A stretch of 64,000 nucleotides of DNA, from NCBI RefSeq assembly GCF_013385985.1, contig NZ_JACAOY010000015.1, forward strand, positions 1-64,000. The letters are read 5' to 3'. The notes beneath the pieces are model-generated. The model saw only the letters and a program-made list of their open reading frames with translations. It did not search any database and was not told the origin of the DNA. Shown piece by piece: positions 33,796 to 44,124 of the stretch. How positions within the stretch are numbered: the stretch's first letter is position 1; each line of letters starts with the position of its first letter. This stretch comes from Pseudomonas sp. B6002. GTDB taxonomy: Bacteria; Pseudomonadota; Gammaproteobacteria; Pseudomonadales; Pseudomonadaceae. Both the position numbers and the translations under genes were made by a program.

Positions 33796-34359
33796 ATGAA
33801 TCACTCCTTGATCCTGCTTGCGATGCTGGCCTGCTCATCGGCGATGGCCGACAGCAATGACAACGCCACCATCGACAACTCGGGCAAGCAATACAGCGGC
33901 GTCGTCACGCTCAACCAGGCCGCAGGCGACCAGCAACAGTTGAGCAACAACGTCGCCATCACCATGGGCCACAACGCCCAGGCAAACATCAACGTCACCC
34001 AGAAAATCAGCGGCGCACCCGCCGACCGGTCCCTGAACGCCAAGGCGTCGATCCAGGGCAACTCTTTCAGCAATGGCAACGGCGTACTGAGCGTCAATCA
34101 GTCGGCCGGGGCCCAGAACCAGATGATCAATGCCGTGCGCATCAGCGTCAACGCTGGCCCGCAGAGCATCGACGACAGTGTCATGTCGCAACAGAACGTT
34201 GCGCTTGCAACAGACTCGGGATTGACCTCTACCACTGGCAGCCGCCAGGTCGTTACCAGCGACCAGGCCTTCACCGGTAGCCGTGGAGTGGTACAGGTCA
34301 ACCAGAGCGCCGGGGTGGGGAACCGAGTGGCTAACACCCTGAATTTACGACTCAACTGA
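33796..34359 (+). CDS. fapB: FapB, minor amyloid / nucleator subunit
   Basis: The 187-residue exported protein (signal peptide ending SAMA) contains three imperfect amyloid repeats, each with the core GVVTLNQAAG, GVLSVNQSAG or GVVQVNQSAG, at about residues 34-44, 96-106 and 156-166. The linkers are rich in Asn and Gln. In the Fap system FapB is thought to nucleate FapC fibres outside the cell. The mature part lacks cysteine. Confidence 0.9.
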   Translation: MNHSLILLAMLACSSAMADSNDNATIDNSGKQYSGVVTLNQAAGDQQQLSNNVAITMGHNAQANINVTQKISGAPADRSLNAKASIQGNSFSNGNGVLSVNQSAGAQNQMINAVRISVNAGPQSIDDSVMSQQNVALATDSGLTSTTGSRQVVTSDQAFTGSRGVVQVNQSAGVGNRVANTLNLRLN

Positions 34360-34425
34360 TGGAGCTGGGTCGATAGCTAGACCGTACCAACACTTAACCA
34401 ACTAATAGAAGCAAGGAGATACACC

Positions 34426-35133
34426 ATGAAAACTACAATGGCCCTCAAACCACTGGCTTTCGCTCTCGCTGCTCTCATGGCTGTTGCTGCTCAAGCGGGT
34501 CAACCCCATCATCCACAGCCTGCGCCAACCACCAGCGCCAGCGCGACTTCCAATGATGGTCAAAGCAACCATGGCAACGTGGTGATCAATGACAAAACCA
34601 AAAACAACGCTTCGGCCAACGATTCGTATGACCACGACAGTGGTGTAACGAACGGCAACGTGCTGAGCGGTGCCAACAACCAAGGCAAAAACGACGTAGT
34701 CGTGCAAAACGCCGATGCTGATTTCGTGTTCGCTACCGTGAACTCGGCACAATCGAACACCGGCAACTTCGTGCTCAACAGCGGCACCAAAAACAACGCG
34801 TCGCTCAACGACAGCGGCAACAACGCCTCGGGCATCATTCAGTTGAACGCCGCGGCCGGCAACTCCAACCAAGGCAGCAACAGCACCGTTGTACAGGCTA
34901 ACAAAGACGGCACTGGCGGCGCTGCGACCATCAACGGCGTGCAGGACGTGTCCGGCAACCTGGTGCTCAACCTGAGCAGCGGCCATGGCTGGAACACCAA
35001 ACCTGTGGTCAACAACGCCAGCGTGAACAACTCGATGAACTACGGCTCCGGGGTGTCGAACTCCAACGTACTGTCGGGTAGCAACAACCAAGGTCAGAAC
35101 AACGTAGTCGTGCAATCCACCACTCGCTTCTGA
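34426..35133 (+). CDS. fapC: FapC, major functional amyloid subunit
   Basis: The 235-residue exported protein (signal peptide ending VAAQA) consists of three repeats of about 50 residues joined by two short linkers of about 11 residues. Each repeat carries a GNxVxN strand, an N-rich segment and an NQG-N-xVVVQ end (GNVVIN...VVVQ, GNFVLN...TVVQ, GNLVLN...VVVQ). It is the main fibre protein of the biofilm amyloid. There is no cysteine. AAGGAGA precedes the ATG. An intrinsic terminator follows 8 bases after the stop. Confidence 0.93.
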   Translation: MKTTMALKPLAFALAALMAVAAQAGQPHHPQPAPTTSASATSNDGQSNHGNVVINDKTKNNASANDSYDHDSGVTNGNVLSGANNQGKNDVVVQNADADFVFATVNSAQSNTGNFVLNSGTKNNASLNDSGNNASGIIQLNAAAGNSNQGSNSTVVQANKDGTGGAATINGVQDVSGNLVLNLSSGHGWNTKPVVNNASVNNSMNYGSGVSNSNVLSGSNNQGQNNVVVQSTTRF

Positions 35134-35141
35134 TCCAGATA

Positions 35142-35166
35142 GGGCCTTGGCAACAAGGCCCTTTTT
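35142..35166 (+). terminator. Intrinsic terminator inside the fap operon, after fapC
   Basis: The arms GGGCCTTG and CAAGGCCC around GCAA are followed by TTTTT. It should stop part of the transcripts, leaving more fapABC than fapDEF message. Confidence 0.85.
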
Positions 35167-35195
35167 CATTCCAGTGTCCAACAGGTCATACGATC

Positions 35196-35873
35196 ATGCG
35201 CCTCGTTGCCTTCCTCCTCCTGTTATCACTCACCGGCCCGACCTGGGCAGGGCAAATGGCCGTGGTCATGCCCGGTGGTGGGCTGATCTACAAAAAGGTC
35301 GAGAGCATCCGCGAGCGCAAGTTCGCCAACCTGGTGGAACAGAAAACCGATTTCAGCTGTGGTGCTGCCGCGCTCGCGACCATTTTGCGCCAAGCCTATT
35401 GGATGGACGTGGATGAAGACCACGTGATCAAAGGCATGCTGGTCAACGCCGACCAGGACCTGGTGCGTACCCAGGGCTTCTCCATGCTCGACATGAAGCG
35501 CTACCTGGAAAGCATCGGCATGCGTGCAAAGGGCTACCGGATCACTCCAGAAGTGTTGCTCACGGTGAAAGTGCCCGTTGTGGTGCTGCTGGAAATACGC
35601 GGCTACAAGCACTTCGTGGTCATGCAGCGGGCCGATAAGGATTGGGTGTACATCGGCGACCCGGTACTGGGCCACAAACGGTACGCGAAGGACGACTTCG
35701 TCAAAGGCTGGAACGGCATCGTGTTCGCTGTGCTGGGCCAAGGCTACGACAAGACCAACGCCCTGCTCGACCCACCCACACCGCTGACCGCCAAGAACAA
35801 GTTGAACGAATTCGCCCCAGTGCGGGACAGCGAATTGAAGGACTTCGGTTTCATCCAGAGCGACTTTTTCTAA
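35196..35873 (+). CDS. fapD: FapD, C39-like cysteine peptidase of the Fap system
   Basis: The 225-residue exported protein (signal peptide ending TWA) has one peptidase C39 domain. The catalytic cysteine lies in DFSCGAAALATILR (about residue 56), the histidine in GYKHFVVMQRADKDWVYIGDP (about 132), and the aspartate of IGDP completes the triad. C39 domains usually remove leader peptides in ABC exporters; here it stands alone and probably processes or licenses Fap secretion in the periplasm. Confidence 0.92.
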   Translation: MRLVAFLLLLSLTGPTWAGQMAVVMPGGGLIYKKVESIRERKFANLVEQKTDFSCGAAALATILRQAYWMDVDEDHVIKGMLVNADQDLVRTQGFSMLDMKRYLESIGMRAKGYRITPEVLLTVKVPVVVLLEIRGYKHFVVMQRADKDWVYIGDPVLGHKRYAKDDFVKGWNGIVFAVLGQGYDKTNALLDPPTPLTAKNKLNEFAPVRDSELKDFGFIQSDFF

Positions 35874-35910
35874 AAGCGCCACACGGGGCAGGACGCTCCA
35901 GGAGCAGACG

Positions 35911-36657
35911 ATGAACACTTACCGTTGGCTGACGGTCATGTGCCTGGCAGCCTCAATGCCCGCTTATGCGTCATCGGCGTTCAAGCCGATCGAACTCAAG
36001 GATTCGGAAATGGCCGACCTGCGTGGGCGCTACGTAATGCCCGGGCGGATCATCAGTTTTGGCATTGTCATGAGCAGCACCTGGACCAACGCTGCCGGTG
36101 ACAGCATCACCGCCAATGCCAGCATGCAGGTCAACTCCTCCACCGTCACACCGCAATTTTATGTCACCACCACCAGCACCGTCGGCAACGGCTCCACACC
36201 CAACACGGGCACAGGCACCGTCATCGGCGGCTCCGGCCTGGGCAGCGGCCAGGGTGTGACCCAGAGCGTGCGGGCGGCCGGCGACGGCAACACCGCCAAC
36301 AATGGCGTCGACATCAATGTGACCCAGAACGGTCTGGCACCGGCCAACATCGTGCAGTCCGGCCAAGCTTTAGTTGCCGGCCAGACCATCACCGGGCAAA
36401 GCGGCGCCGGCCAGGTCAGCGTTTCGGCCAAGAATGGCGGGTTGCAAATGGCGATCCTGGCCAACAATAACCAGGGCAACGTGGTCCAGCAGATTGGTGG
36501 CGGCAACGTCCTGCAGGGCACGGTTATTCAGGGCAACAGCAACTTTGTGAACAACCTGACTCAGCTAAATGTGGTGCTGGGCAACAACGGTTTGAACAAT
36601 TTCGCGCAGAACCTCAATTTGAATCAACTCAAGGGCCTACGCACTCCCGGTTATTGA
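35911..36657 (+). CDS. fapE: FapE, minor Fap fibre component
   Basis: The 248-residue exported protein (signal peptide ending PAYA) has a Gly/Asn/Thr-rich middle and repeated NxxNxVQQIGGGNVLQGTVIQGNSNFVNN-like segments near the C terminus, similar in style to the amyloid subunits. In characterised strains FapE is a small part of the fibre. AGGAG precedes the ATG. Assignment rests on operon position plus composition. Confidence 0.88.
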   Translation: MNTYRWLTVMCLAASMPAYASSAFKPIELKDSEMADLRGRYVMPGRIISFGIVMSSTWTNAAGDSITANASMQVNSSTVTPQFYVTTTSTVGNGSTPNTGTGTVIGGSGLGSGQGVTQSVRAAGDGNTANNGVDINVTQNGLAPANIVQSGQALVAGQTITGQSGAGQVSVSAKNGGLQMAILANNNQGNVVQQIGGGNVLQGTVIQGNSNFVNNLTQLNVVLGNNGLNNFAQNLNLNQLKGLRTPGY

Positions 36658-36706
36658 ACTACGCTGAGCCTCGACACTTACGCATTAGAAAGGGACGGCT
36701 GACTTC

Positions 36707-38020
36707 ATGCATCGATCTTTATCGCTACGTGCCGTGGTTTGTTTGAGTACGCTCCTGCCGGCATCCATGTTGTATGCCGCGCCGGACGCCGATATTGAAA
36801 CGCTGAAACAGGAACTGCTGGAACTCAAGCAACGCTACGAAGTTCAGCAGAAAGCACTGGCGGTATTGGAGCAACGGGTTCGGCAGGTCGAGGATCAGCC
36901 AGCGGCACCACCGCCCAAACGCCTGGCCAAGTCGCCAGCCGACTTCCAGAAAGGTGGCACCACCGTGGCCGGCAATACGCCGGGGGTTGGCGCAGCTGCC
37001 GCCTCGGGAGGGGCTGGCGGCGGTGCATCCTACGGTCAGTCGCTCAAGGATGACTCGGCGCCCGCGCAGAGCGTGAGCAACTTGTACAACGAAGCCAGCG
37101 GTTTCTTCGGCAACGGCAAGTTCAGCTTTGAAACCGGGGTGACCTATTCTCGCTACGATGCCCGTCAGTTGACGCTGAACGGTTTTCTGGCGCTCGATTC
37201 GATCTTCCTCGGCAACATCAACCTGGACCGGATCAAGTCGGATAACTGGACGCTGGACCTCACCGGTCGCTACAACCTGGATAACCGTTGGCAGTTCGAC
37301 GTGAACGTGCCGGTGGTTTACCGCGAGTCGACGTATCAGTCGGGCGGCGCCAACGGTGGCAGCGGCACCGCCACCTCCGAACAGTCGGTGACCCGTGACC
37401 CAACCATTGGTGACGTCAACTTTGGCATTGCCTACAAGTTCCTCGACGAAAGCGTCAACCTGCCGGATGCGGTGGTATCGGTGCGGGTGAAAGCGCCTAC
37501 CGGCGAGGATCCATTTGGTATCAAGCTGGTCCAGTCGCCGACCAACACCAACCTGTATGTCCCGGAAAACCTGCCGACCGGCAACGGTGTGTGGTCGATC
37601 ACGCCGGGGATCTCCCTGGTCAAGACCTTCGATCCGGCGGTGCTGTTCGGCTCGCTGTCCTATACCCACAATTTGGAAGACTCGTTCAGCGACATCAGCT
37701 CCAACGTCGGCCAGAAAGTGCCGGGCAAGGTCAAACTGGGTGACAGCTTCCAGATCGGTGCAGGCGTGGCCTTTGCACTCAACGAGAAGATGAGTATGTC
37801 GTTCTCGGTGTCGGACCTGGTGCAACGCAAGAGCCAGCTCAAGCCGGATGGCGGCGATTGGCAGTCGGTGGTTTCCAGCGATGCCAACGCCGGCTATTTC
37901 AACGTCGGCATGACGATCGCGGCCACCGACAACCTGACGATCGTGCCGAACTTGGCCATCGGGATTACACCGGACGCGCCGTCGTTCAGCTTTAGCCTGA
38001 AGTTCCCTTATTACTTTTAG
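36707..38020 (+). CDS. fapF: FapF, outer-membrane amyloid secretion pore
   Basis: The 437-residue protein has a signal peptide (ending LYA), an N-terminal coiled coil ([29 protein letters not shown], residues about 29-58) and a Pro/Gly-rich linker with a short segment that plugs the pore in the known structure. From about residue 130 a 12-stranded beta-barrel follows, ending [11 protein letters not shown] with the terminal aromatic of outer-membrane proteins. It exports FapB, FapC and FapE. Confidence 0.93.
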   Translation: MHRSLSLRAVVCLSTLLPASMLYAAPDADIETLKQELLELKQRYEVQQKALAVLEQRVRQVEDQPAAPPPKRLAKSPADFQKGGTTVAGNTPGVGAAAASGGAGGGASYGQSLKDDSAPAQSVSNLYNEASGFFGNGKFSFETGVTYSRYDARQLTLNGFLALDSIFLGNINLDRIKSDNWTLDLTGRYNLDNRWQFDVNVPVVYRESTYQSGGANGGSGTATSEQSVTRDPTIGDVNFGIAYKFLDESVNLPDAVVSVRVKAPTGEDPFGIKLVQSPTNTNLYVPENLPTGNGVWSITPGISLVKTFDPAVLFGSLSYTHNLEDSFSDISSNVGQKVPGKVKLGDSFQIGAGVAFALNEKMSMSFSVSDLVQRKSQLKPDGGDWQSVVSSDANAGYFNVGMTIAATDNLTIVPNLAIGITPDAPSFSFSLKFPYYF

Positions 38021-38035
38021 CGGTGTGATGGAGGG

Positions 38036-38108
38036 CCTCATCGCCGGCAAGCCGGCTCCTACAGTTTGAATGCGCTCCCCTGTAGGAGCCGGCTTGCCGG
38101 CGATGGCT
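38036..38108. repeat. REP pair in tail-to-tail order
   Basis: Two GTAGGAGCCGGCTTGCCGGC-type units follow fapF. Unlike the other pairs in the window, the complement unit comes first and the gap is only about 15 bases. Confidence 0.88.
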
Positions 38109-38141
38109 GCCTAAGGGTCGCAATTAACGGCAGCAAAAAGG

Positions 38142-38179
38142 AAAAGCCCCGCAACGATAAGGGTCGTTGCGGGGCTTTT
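38142..38179. terminator. Bidirectional intrinsic terminator
   Basis: The 16-base arms (AAAAGCCCCGCAACGA and complement) around a 6-base loop end in A- and T-tracts on the two sides. It serves both fapF and the convergent sigma-54 activator gene. Confidence 0.92.
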
Positions 38180-38192
38180 CGGTTTACCCGCC

Positions 38193-39518
38193 CTAGCGGA
38201 TCTGGTGTTTGTGCAGCAACCGGTAGAACGTCGGCCGGGAAACCCCCAGCACGCGGGCGGCGACACTCAGGTTGTCGCTGTGCCGGTTGAGCACGTCGCA
38301 CAGTGCCTGACGCTCGGCACGGTGCTTGTAATCCTCCAGTGTAGCCATCGGTGGCGCAATTGCCTGTTCACCCTGCAATCCCAGATCAACGGCTTCGATC
38401 TGCCGACCTTCGGCCAGCACCAGGCCGCGGCGTACACGGTTGGCCAGTTCGCGCACATTGCCCGGCCACGGGTGTTGCCCCATGGCCACCAGGGCATCTT
38501 CACTGAAGCTGCGCGGGCGGCGGCCGGTTTCCTGGCTGTAAAAGCGCGAGAAGTGATTGGCCAGCATGGCCACATCGCCATGGCGCTCACGCAGGGGTGC
38601 GGTGATCACTTGCAGTACATTGAGCCGGTAGTACAAGTCTTCGCGAAAAGTGCCCTTGGCCACGGCGGCCTCCAGGTCGACGTGGGTGGCGGCCAGCACC
38701 CGCACGTCCACGGGAATGGGCTGGCTGCCGCCGACACGTTCGATCTGTTTTTCCTGGAGAAAACGCAACAGGTTGGCTTGCAGCTCCATCGGCAAATCAC
38801 CGATTTCATCGAGGAACAACGTGCCACCGTGGGCCGCTTCGATACGCCCGACTTTGCGTTGATGGGCGCCGGTGAACGCGCCTTTTTCGTGGCCAAACAG
38901 TTCGGACTGGATCAGGTGCTCGGGAATGGCGCCGCAATTAATCGCGACAAATGGCTTGGCATGGCGCTGAGACTGGCGATGCAGGGTTTTGGCCACCAGC
39001 TCTTTACCGGTGCCACTGTCGCCGCGAATCAACACCGGGGATTCCGTCGGTGCGAGCTTGGAAAGCAATTTACGCAATTCGCGAATCGGTCGGCTATCGC
39101 CCAGCAGTTCATGTTCAGGCTCGTCAACCTGGGCAAAACCCTTGCCCCGCAGGCGTGCCATGCCGAACGCGCGCCCCAGGGTAACCTGCACCCGGGCCAC
39201 GTCGAACGGCAAAGTGTGGAAGTCGAAAAACCATTCGCAGACAAAATCGCCGACATTCTGCAGACGCAGCACGTCCTGGCTGAGCACGGCGATCCACTCG
39301 GTACCACTGCGCCCGATCAACTCCTTGACGGCTTCCGGGCGTTCCAGGTGCGAGGGCTGCAGGCGCAACAGTCCGACATCACAGGAACGGTCACCGACGG
39401 AGGCCAGGGTGCAACTGTCCACTTCCCACCCGGCGGTGCGCAGGCCTGGCAATAGTTCATGGCAGTCGTCACAAGGATCGACCACAAGCAGACGGCGCTG
39501 CACAGGTGTAACAACCAT
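38193..39518 (-). CDS. Sigma-54-dependent activator, VpsR-like
   Basis: The 441-residue protein has an N-terminal receiver-like domain of the VpsR type (residues about 8-120) that lacks the usual acidic cluster. A full AAA+ domain follows, with Walker A GDSGTGKE (166-173), the sigma-54 contact loop GAFTGA (213-218), Walker B TLFLDEIGDLP and an R-finger region. A Fis-type helix-turn-helix closes it (SVAARVLGVSRPTFYRLLHKH). VpsR relatives govern biofilm matrix genes, often with cyclic-di-GMP. It converges with fap, whose promoter looks sigma-54-type, so it is the best local candidate activator; this is inference. AAGGAA precedes the ATG. Confidence 0.9.
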   Translation of the reverse strand: MVVTPVQRRLLVVDPCDDCHELLPGLRTAGWEVDSCTLASVGDRSCDVGLLRLQPSHLERPEAVKELIGRSGTEWIAVLSQDVLRLQNVGDFVCEWFFDFHTLPFDVARVQVTLGRAFGMARLRGKGFAQVDEPEHELLGDSRPIRELRKLLSKLAPTESPVLIRGDSGTGKELVAKTLHRQSQRHAKPFVAINCGAIPEHLIQSELFGHEKGAFTGAHQRKVGRIEAAHGGTLFLDEIGDLPMELQANLLRFLQEKQIERVGGSQPIPVDVRVLAATHVDLEAAVAKGTFREDLYYRLNVLQVITAPLRERHGDVAMLANHFSRFYSQETGRRPRSFSEDALVAMGQHPWPGNVRELANRVRRGLVLAEGRQIEAVDLGLQGEQAIAPPMATLEDYKHRAERQALCDVLNRHSDNLSVAARVLGVSRPTFYRLLHKHQIR

Positions 39519-39862
39519 GACTATTCCTTGGCGCCAAAATTGTTAAAGTTATTTAGAAACAACGGTTTGTGGCGCCTGTCGCTAACACTAGCAAGGTCTT
39601 GACGCTTTCCTTGTACCGTTTCGCTATAAGTGTTGGCAAAAAGCCACACCCCTGCACTCTCACACAAAAAAGTTAGGGATCGGCGAAACTTTCATTCAGC
39701 TTTCAAAACAGGCGCTTACATGACATCAGTCACGGAAAGTCGAAATTTCTTACACTAACATGTGACCCGTACCCTGCCTTCGTGCATCAGTACAAGTAAC
39801 CCGCCGCACGGTCAGCCCAACCGACGGCACTCACTTGAATGGGCAATGAGAGAGAACCCAAC
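39519..39862. other. 344-base intergenic region between divergent genes
   Basis: This stretch is more AT-rich than its flanks and must hold promoters for the sigma-54 activator and the small gene at 39863. I see no clear sigma-70 pair: TTGACG (39599) and TATAAG (39625) are 20 bases apart. No REP, tRNA or open frame was found. Confidence 0.5.
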
Positions 39863-40123
39863 ATGAACGCCCCGCTCCGCATCAACGAAGCTCTTTTGAT
39901 CGCAGACCGTGCCTTCCAGCCCTTTCAGTGCGTGGCCTGGCACGATGGCCATGGCGCCCTCAGCCTGAGCGTTATCGACCGTACCAATACCCGTATCGGC
40001 AGCAAACAGCTGTCTTCGAGCGACTATACCGACCCGGCTCAACTGGAAGGTTTGTTGTTGCAGGCGCGCGCTGAACTCGACAAAGATGGCTATCAGTTGC
40101 AGTCCTGGGCCATGCCGAAGTAA
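39863..40123 (+). CDS. Small hypothetical protein
   Basis: The 86-residue soluble protein begins NAPLRINEALLIADRAFQPFQCVAW and ends DGYQLQSWAMPK. It has one cysteine, no signal peptide and no motif I recognise. The chosen ATG at 39863 follows GAGAGAA. Codon use is like its neighbours. It resembles a small Pseudomonas conserved hypothetical, but no function can be offered. Confidence 0.65.
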   Translation: MNAPLRINEALLIADRAFQPFQCVAWHDGHGALSLSVIDRTNTRIGSKQLSSSDYTDPAQLEGLLLQARAELDKDGYQLQSWAMPK

Positions 40124-40128
40124 TACCG

Positions 40129-40172
40129 CACTGTAACTTCCGCCCGTGGATTAAACGGGCGAAAGTTCAGTG
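40129..40172. terminator. Long imperfect hairpin between convergent genes
   Basis: The arms CACTGTAACTTCCGCCCG and its near-complement (two or three mismatches) surround a 9-base loop. No strong T-run follows, but position between two convergent stops suggests a bidirectional terminator. Confidence 0.5.
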
Positions 40173-40188
40173 TTAGTGCGTAAGGATT

Positions 40189-41013
40189 TTATTGCGCAGT
40201 GAGAATAAAACGCTCGATGGCCTCTGCCGCGCCGTCCTCGACGTTACTGCCGGTCACAACATTGGCTTGGCGTTTAACCGTTTCTTCGGCTTGGCCCATG
40301 GCAATCGACAATCCGGCCACATGAAACATCGCCGGGTCATTGCCGCCATCCCCAATCGCCATGGTTTGCTCAAGCGGCACGCCAAGGTGCGCCGCCAATG
40401 TCTTCAGCGCCTCCCCCTTGTTGGCCAGCATGGCGGTCACGTCCAGATATACCGGCTGTGAACGCGACACCTGGGCCAGGCCCTGCACCTTGGGTTGCAA
40501 CTGCGCTTCGAGTTCGACCAGCAACTGCGTGTTGTTGCTGGCCGCGACGATCTTGTCGACGCGGTCCAGGTACGGCTCGAAACTCTCGACCACGCGCGGC
40601 CCGTACCCCAGGCCATCCGCTTCGCGCTTGACCATCGGGCCAGGTGGGTCACGGCGCAGCCATTCCCCATCAGCAAACAGCCAGACTTCCACATCGGATT
40701 CCGGTGTAAACAGCGCCAACGTCACCAACGCCGCTTCTGCCGGCAGGTAATGGGCGACGAGCACGCTGCCGTCGGGGTTGATCAGGGTGCCGCCATTGAA
40801 ACCCGCCACCGGCACATCGATGCCAAACGCCTCGACCATCTGCAACATGGCACGCGGCGGTCGCCCGCTGGCCAGGCTGAAGAACACCCCGGCGTCGCGC
40901 AGGGCGCGCACCGTGTCGAGGGTGCGCTGGCTGGGCGTGTGATCGGGATGCAGCAAGGTGCCGTCCATGTCACTCAGCACAAACCGGATGGGATGGATCG
41001 CTGCATCACTCAT
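40189..41013 (-). CDS. Cof-type HAD-superfamily phosphatase
   Basis: The 274-residue protein has the HAD motifs in order: DMDGTLL (motif I, nucleophile Asp near residue 15), SLASGRPP (motif II), the lysine region and GDGGNDPAMF (motif IV), with a C2b cap as in YidA/Cof. It should remove phosphate from small sugar phosphates or related metabolites. It overlaps zwf by ATGA and is the third gene of gnd-zwf-HAD, which suggests a link to pentose phosphate intermediates or a damaged by-product; this is inference. Confidence 0.9.
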   Translation of the reverse strand: MSDAAIHPIRFVLSDMDGTLLHPDHTPSQRTLDTVRALRDAGVFFSLASGRPPRAMLQMVEAFGIDVPVAGFNGGTLINPDGSVLVAHYLPAEAALVTLALFTPESDVEVWLFADGEWLRRDPPGPMVKREADGLGYGPRVVESFEPYLDRVDKIVAASNNTQLLVELEAQLQPKVQGLAQVSRSQPVYLDVTAMLANKGEALKTLAAHLGVPLEQTMAIGDGGNDPAMFHVAGLSIAMGQAEETVKRQANVVTGSNVEDGAAEAIERFILTAQ

Positions 41014-42529
41014 CCGAGGCTGTGCCAGGTACGGCCATCACGGGCCAGCAACGCATCAGCGGCCGCCGGGCCATCTTCACCCGCCTTGTAAGCCTGGATA
41101 CCGTCGTCTTCTTTCCACGCATCGAGGAACGGCTGCACCGCACGCCAGCCGTTTTCGATGTTGTCGGCACGCTGGAACAGGGTCTGGTCGCCGGTCATGC
41201 AGTCGTAGATCAGGGTTTCGTACCCGGTCGACGGTTGCATCTCGAAGAAGTCCTTGTAGTCAAAACCCAACTCGATATTGGCCATTTCCAGGGTCGGCCC
41301 AGGCTTTTTGGCCAGCAGGTCGAACCACATGCCTTCATTGGGCTGGATCTGGATTTTCAGGTAGGTGGGCTTGAGCTCGTCCACATCGGTATCGCGAAAC
41401 TGTGCGTACGGCGCGGGCTTGAAGCAAATCACGATTTCGGTGTCGCGGATGCTCATGCGCTTGCCGGTGCGCAGGTAGAACGGCACGCCGACCCAGCGCC
41501 AGTTGTCGATCATCACCTTGAGCGCCACGAACGTCTCAGTGCTGCTGTCCGGCGCCACGTTGGCTTCTTCGCGGTAACCGGGCAGTTGCTTGCCACCGAT
41601 TTCACCCGCGGTGTACTGGCCGCGCACCGAGTTTGCCCGGGCGTCTTCCAGCGACCATGGCCGGATTGCACCGACCACCTTGGCCTTTTCACCGCGCACC
41701 GCATCGGCACCAAAGGCCGCAGGCGGCTCCATCGCTACCATGGCCAGCAATTGGAACAGGTGGTTGGGCACCATGTCCCGCAGCGTGCCGGTCTTCTCGA
41801 AGAAGTTGCCGCGGGTTTCCACGCCAACGGTTTCGGCGGCGGTGATCTGCACGTGATCGATGTAATGGTTGTTCCAGAACGCCTCGAACAACACGTTGGA
41901 GAAACGGCTGATCAGGATGTTCTGCACCGTTTCCTTGCCCAGGTAGTGGTCGATCCGGTAGATCTGCTTCTCGCTCATCACCTTGAGCAGGCAGGCGTTG
42001 AGCGCCTCTGCGGTGGCCAGGTCGGAACCGAAGGGTTTTTCGATGACCACGCGACGGAAGCCGTCTTCGGTTTCCGCCAGCAGGCCGGCGCTGCCCAGGC
42101 GCTGCACCACTTCACTGAAGAAGCGCGGTGCAGTGGCCAGGTAGAACACGGCATTGCCGGTGCCGCTGTCGGCGATTTTCTTGCCGATGTCGACATAGGT
42201 GCTGTCGTCGAGGAAATCACCTTCGACGTAGCTGATGCCTTTGGCCAACTGCGCCCATATTTCCGGGTCCAGGGCGTTCTCGGCATTGCCGCGTACCTTG
42301 CTCGCGGCCTCGGTGCGAATGAAGTCTTCGAGCTTCTTGGCGAAGTCGGCATCGCTGATGGCGTTGTGATCAACGCCAACAATGCGCAGGCCATCGCCCA
42401 GCAGCCCGTCACGGCTGAGGTTGTACAGCGCCGGCATCAGCAGGCGCTTTACAAGATCACCATGGGCACCAAACAGAAACAGTGTGGTGGGCGGAGCGGG
42501 TTCGGCCTCTGGTTTCTTGCCGTTGGCGG

Positions 42530-42533
<4 letters not shown>
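41010..42533 (-). CDS. zwf: Glucose-6-phosphate 1-dehydrogenase
   Basis: The 507-residue enzyme oxidises glucose 6-phosphate to 6-phosphogluconolactone with NAD(P)+. It has the coenzyme site [18 protein letters not shown] (about residues 20-37) and the active-site motif [15 protein letters not shown] with the substrate lysine. It overlaps gnd upstream and the HAD gene downstream by ATGA each, so the three are one translationally coupled operon. Its position away from edd/glk marks it as an isozyme separate from the Entner-Doudoroff cluster copy found in pseudomonads; that is inference. Confidence 0.96.
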
Positions 42534-43513
<980 letters not shown>

Positions 43514-43785
43514 GTGCTGATGCTCCTAACTGCCAAATAAATGTGTGACATAGTTTATAGCGCAATGAGGCTAATGAGGGTTAGTCCAGAGCGGATACGT
43601 GGAGTTTCATGACAAAAAAGTTGCCATCGTTTCACCATCACCGCATCAAAAGTCACACGACCGCCAAAAATAAAAAAGTTCCATTGCCACAAAAAAGAAT
43701 TCAGAATTGCTTCCGACTGCTGCCGAGAACCTCGACTCAAGCGTTCTGGCACACCGCGACACACCGGCTATTTGCGAGGTAAGCA

Positions 43786-43962
43786 ATGACCACTGCACAG
43801 ATGACCCGTCCGCCACAGACCCTCTACGTCACTATCCGTCGCGATGAGTTGCGCCAGTTGAAAGACGAGCGCGATCAGCTGCAGCAGGAAGTCATGCGCC
43901 TGCGCTCATACCTGCAAGCCCAGCTCGAACAGCCTTCCGGTTCGCAGCCTGCACTCTGCTAA
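43786..43962 (+). CDS. 58-residue coiled-coil protein
   Basis: This short frame begins MTTAQMTRPPQTLYVTIRRDE and continues with a heptad-like helix LRQLKDERDQLQQEVMRLRSYLQAQL (residues 22-47). GAGGT precedes the ATG by 5 bases. It is divergent from gnd. A hairpin at 44047-44070 may terminate it. I do not recognise a family. The ribosome site, the amphipathic helix and codon use support it. Confidence 0.6.
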   Translation: MTTAQMTRPPQTLYVTIRRDELRQLKDERDQLQQEVMRLRSYLQAQLEQPSGSQPALC

Positions 43963-44046
43963 ACCCCGCCGTCAGAGGTTTGTAAGGTAATCACCACATA
44001 AATCTCACGAAGTTTTCACACCCCTGTCACGATACTCCTGCCCGAA

Positions 44047-44070
44047 GGGCCACCCCATGCAAGGGTGGCC
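44047..44070 (+). terminator. Probable terminator hairpin after the 58-residue gene
   Basis: The arms GGCCACCC and GGGTGGCC around a 7-base loop are followed by a weak T-rich stretch (TCTGTTG). Confidence 0.45.
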
Positions 44071-44124
44071 TCTGTTGCGTGCACCCTTGCGCGTCAGCTG
44101 AGAATTTTTGGGTTGGAGCGCTGG

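Noticed and set aside
39599-39630. TTGACG / TATAAG as a sigma-70 promoter
   Set aside because: The 20-base spacer is too long for a confident call.
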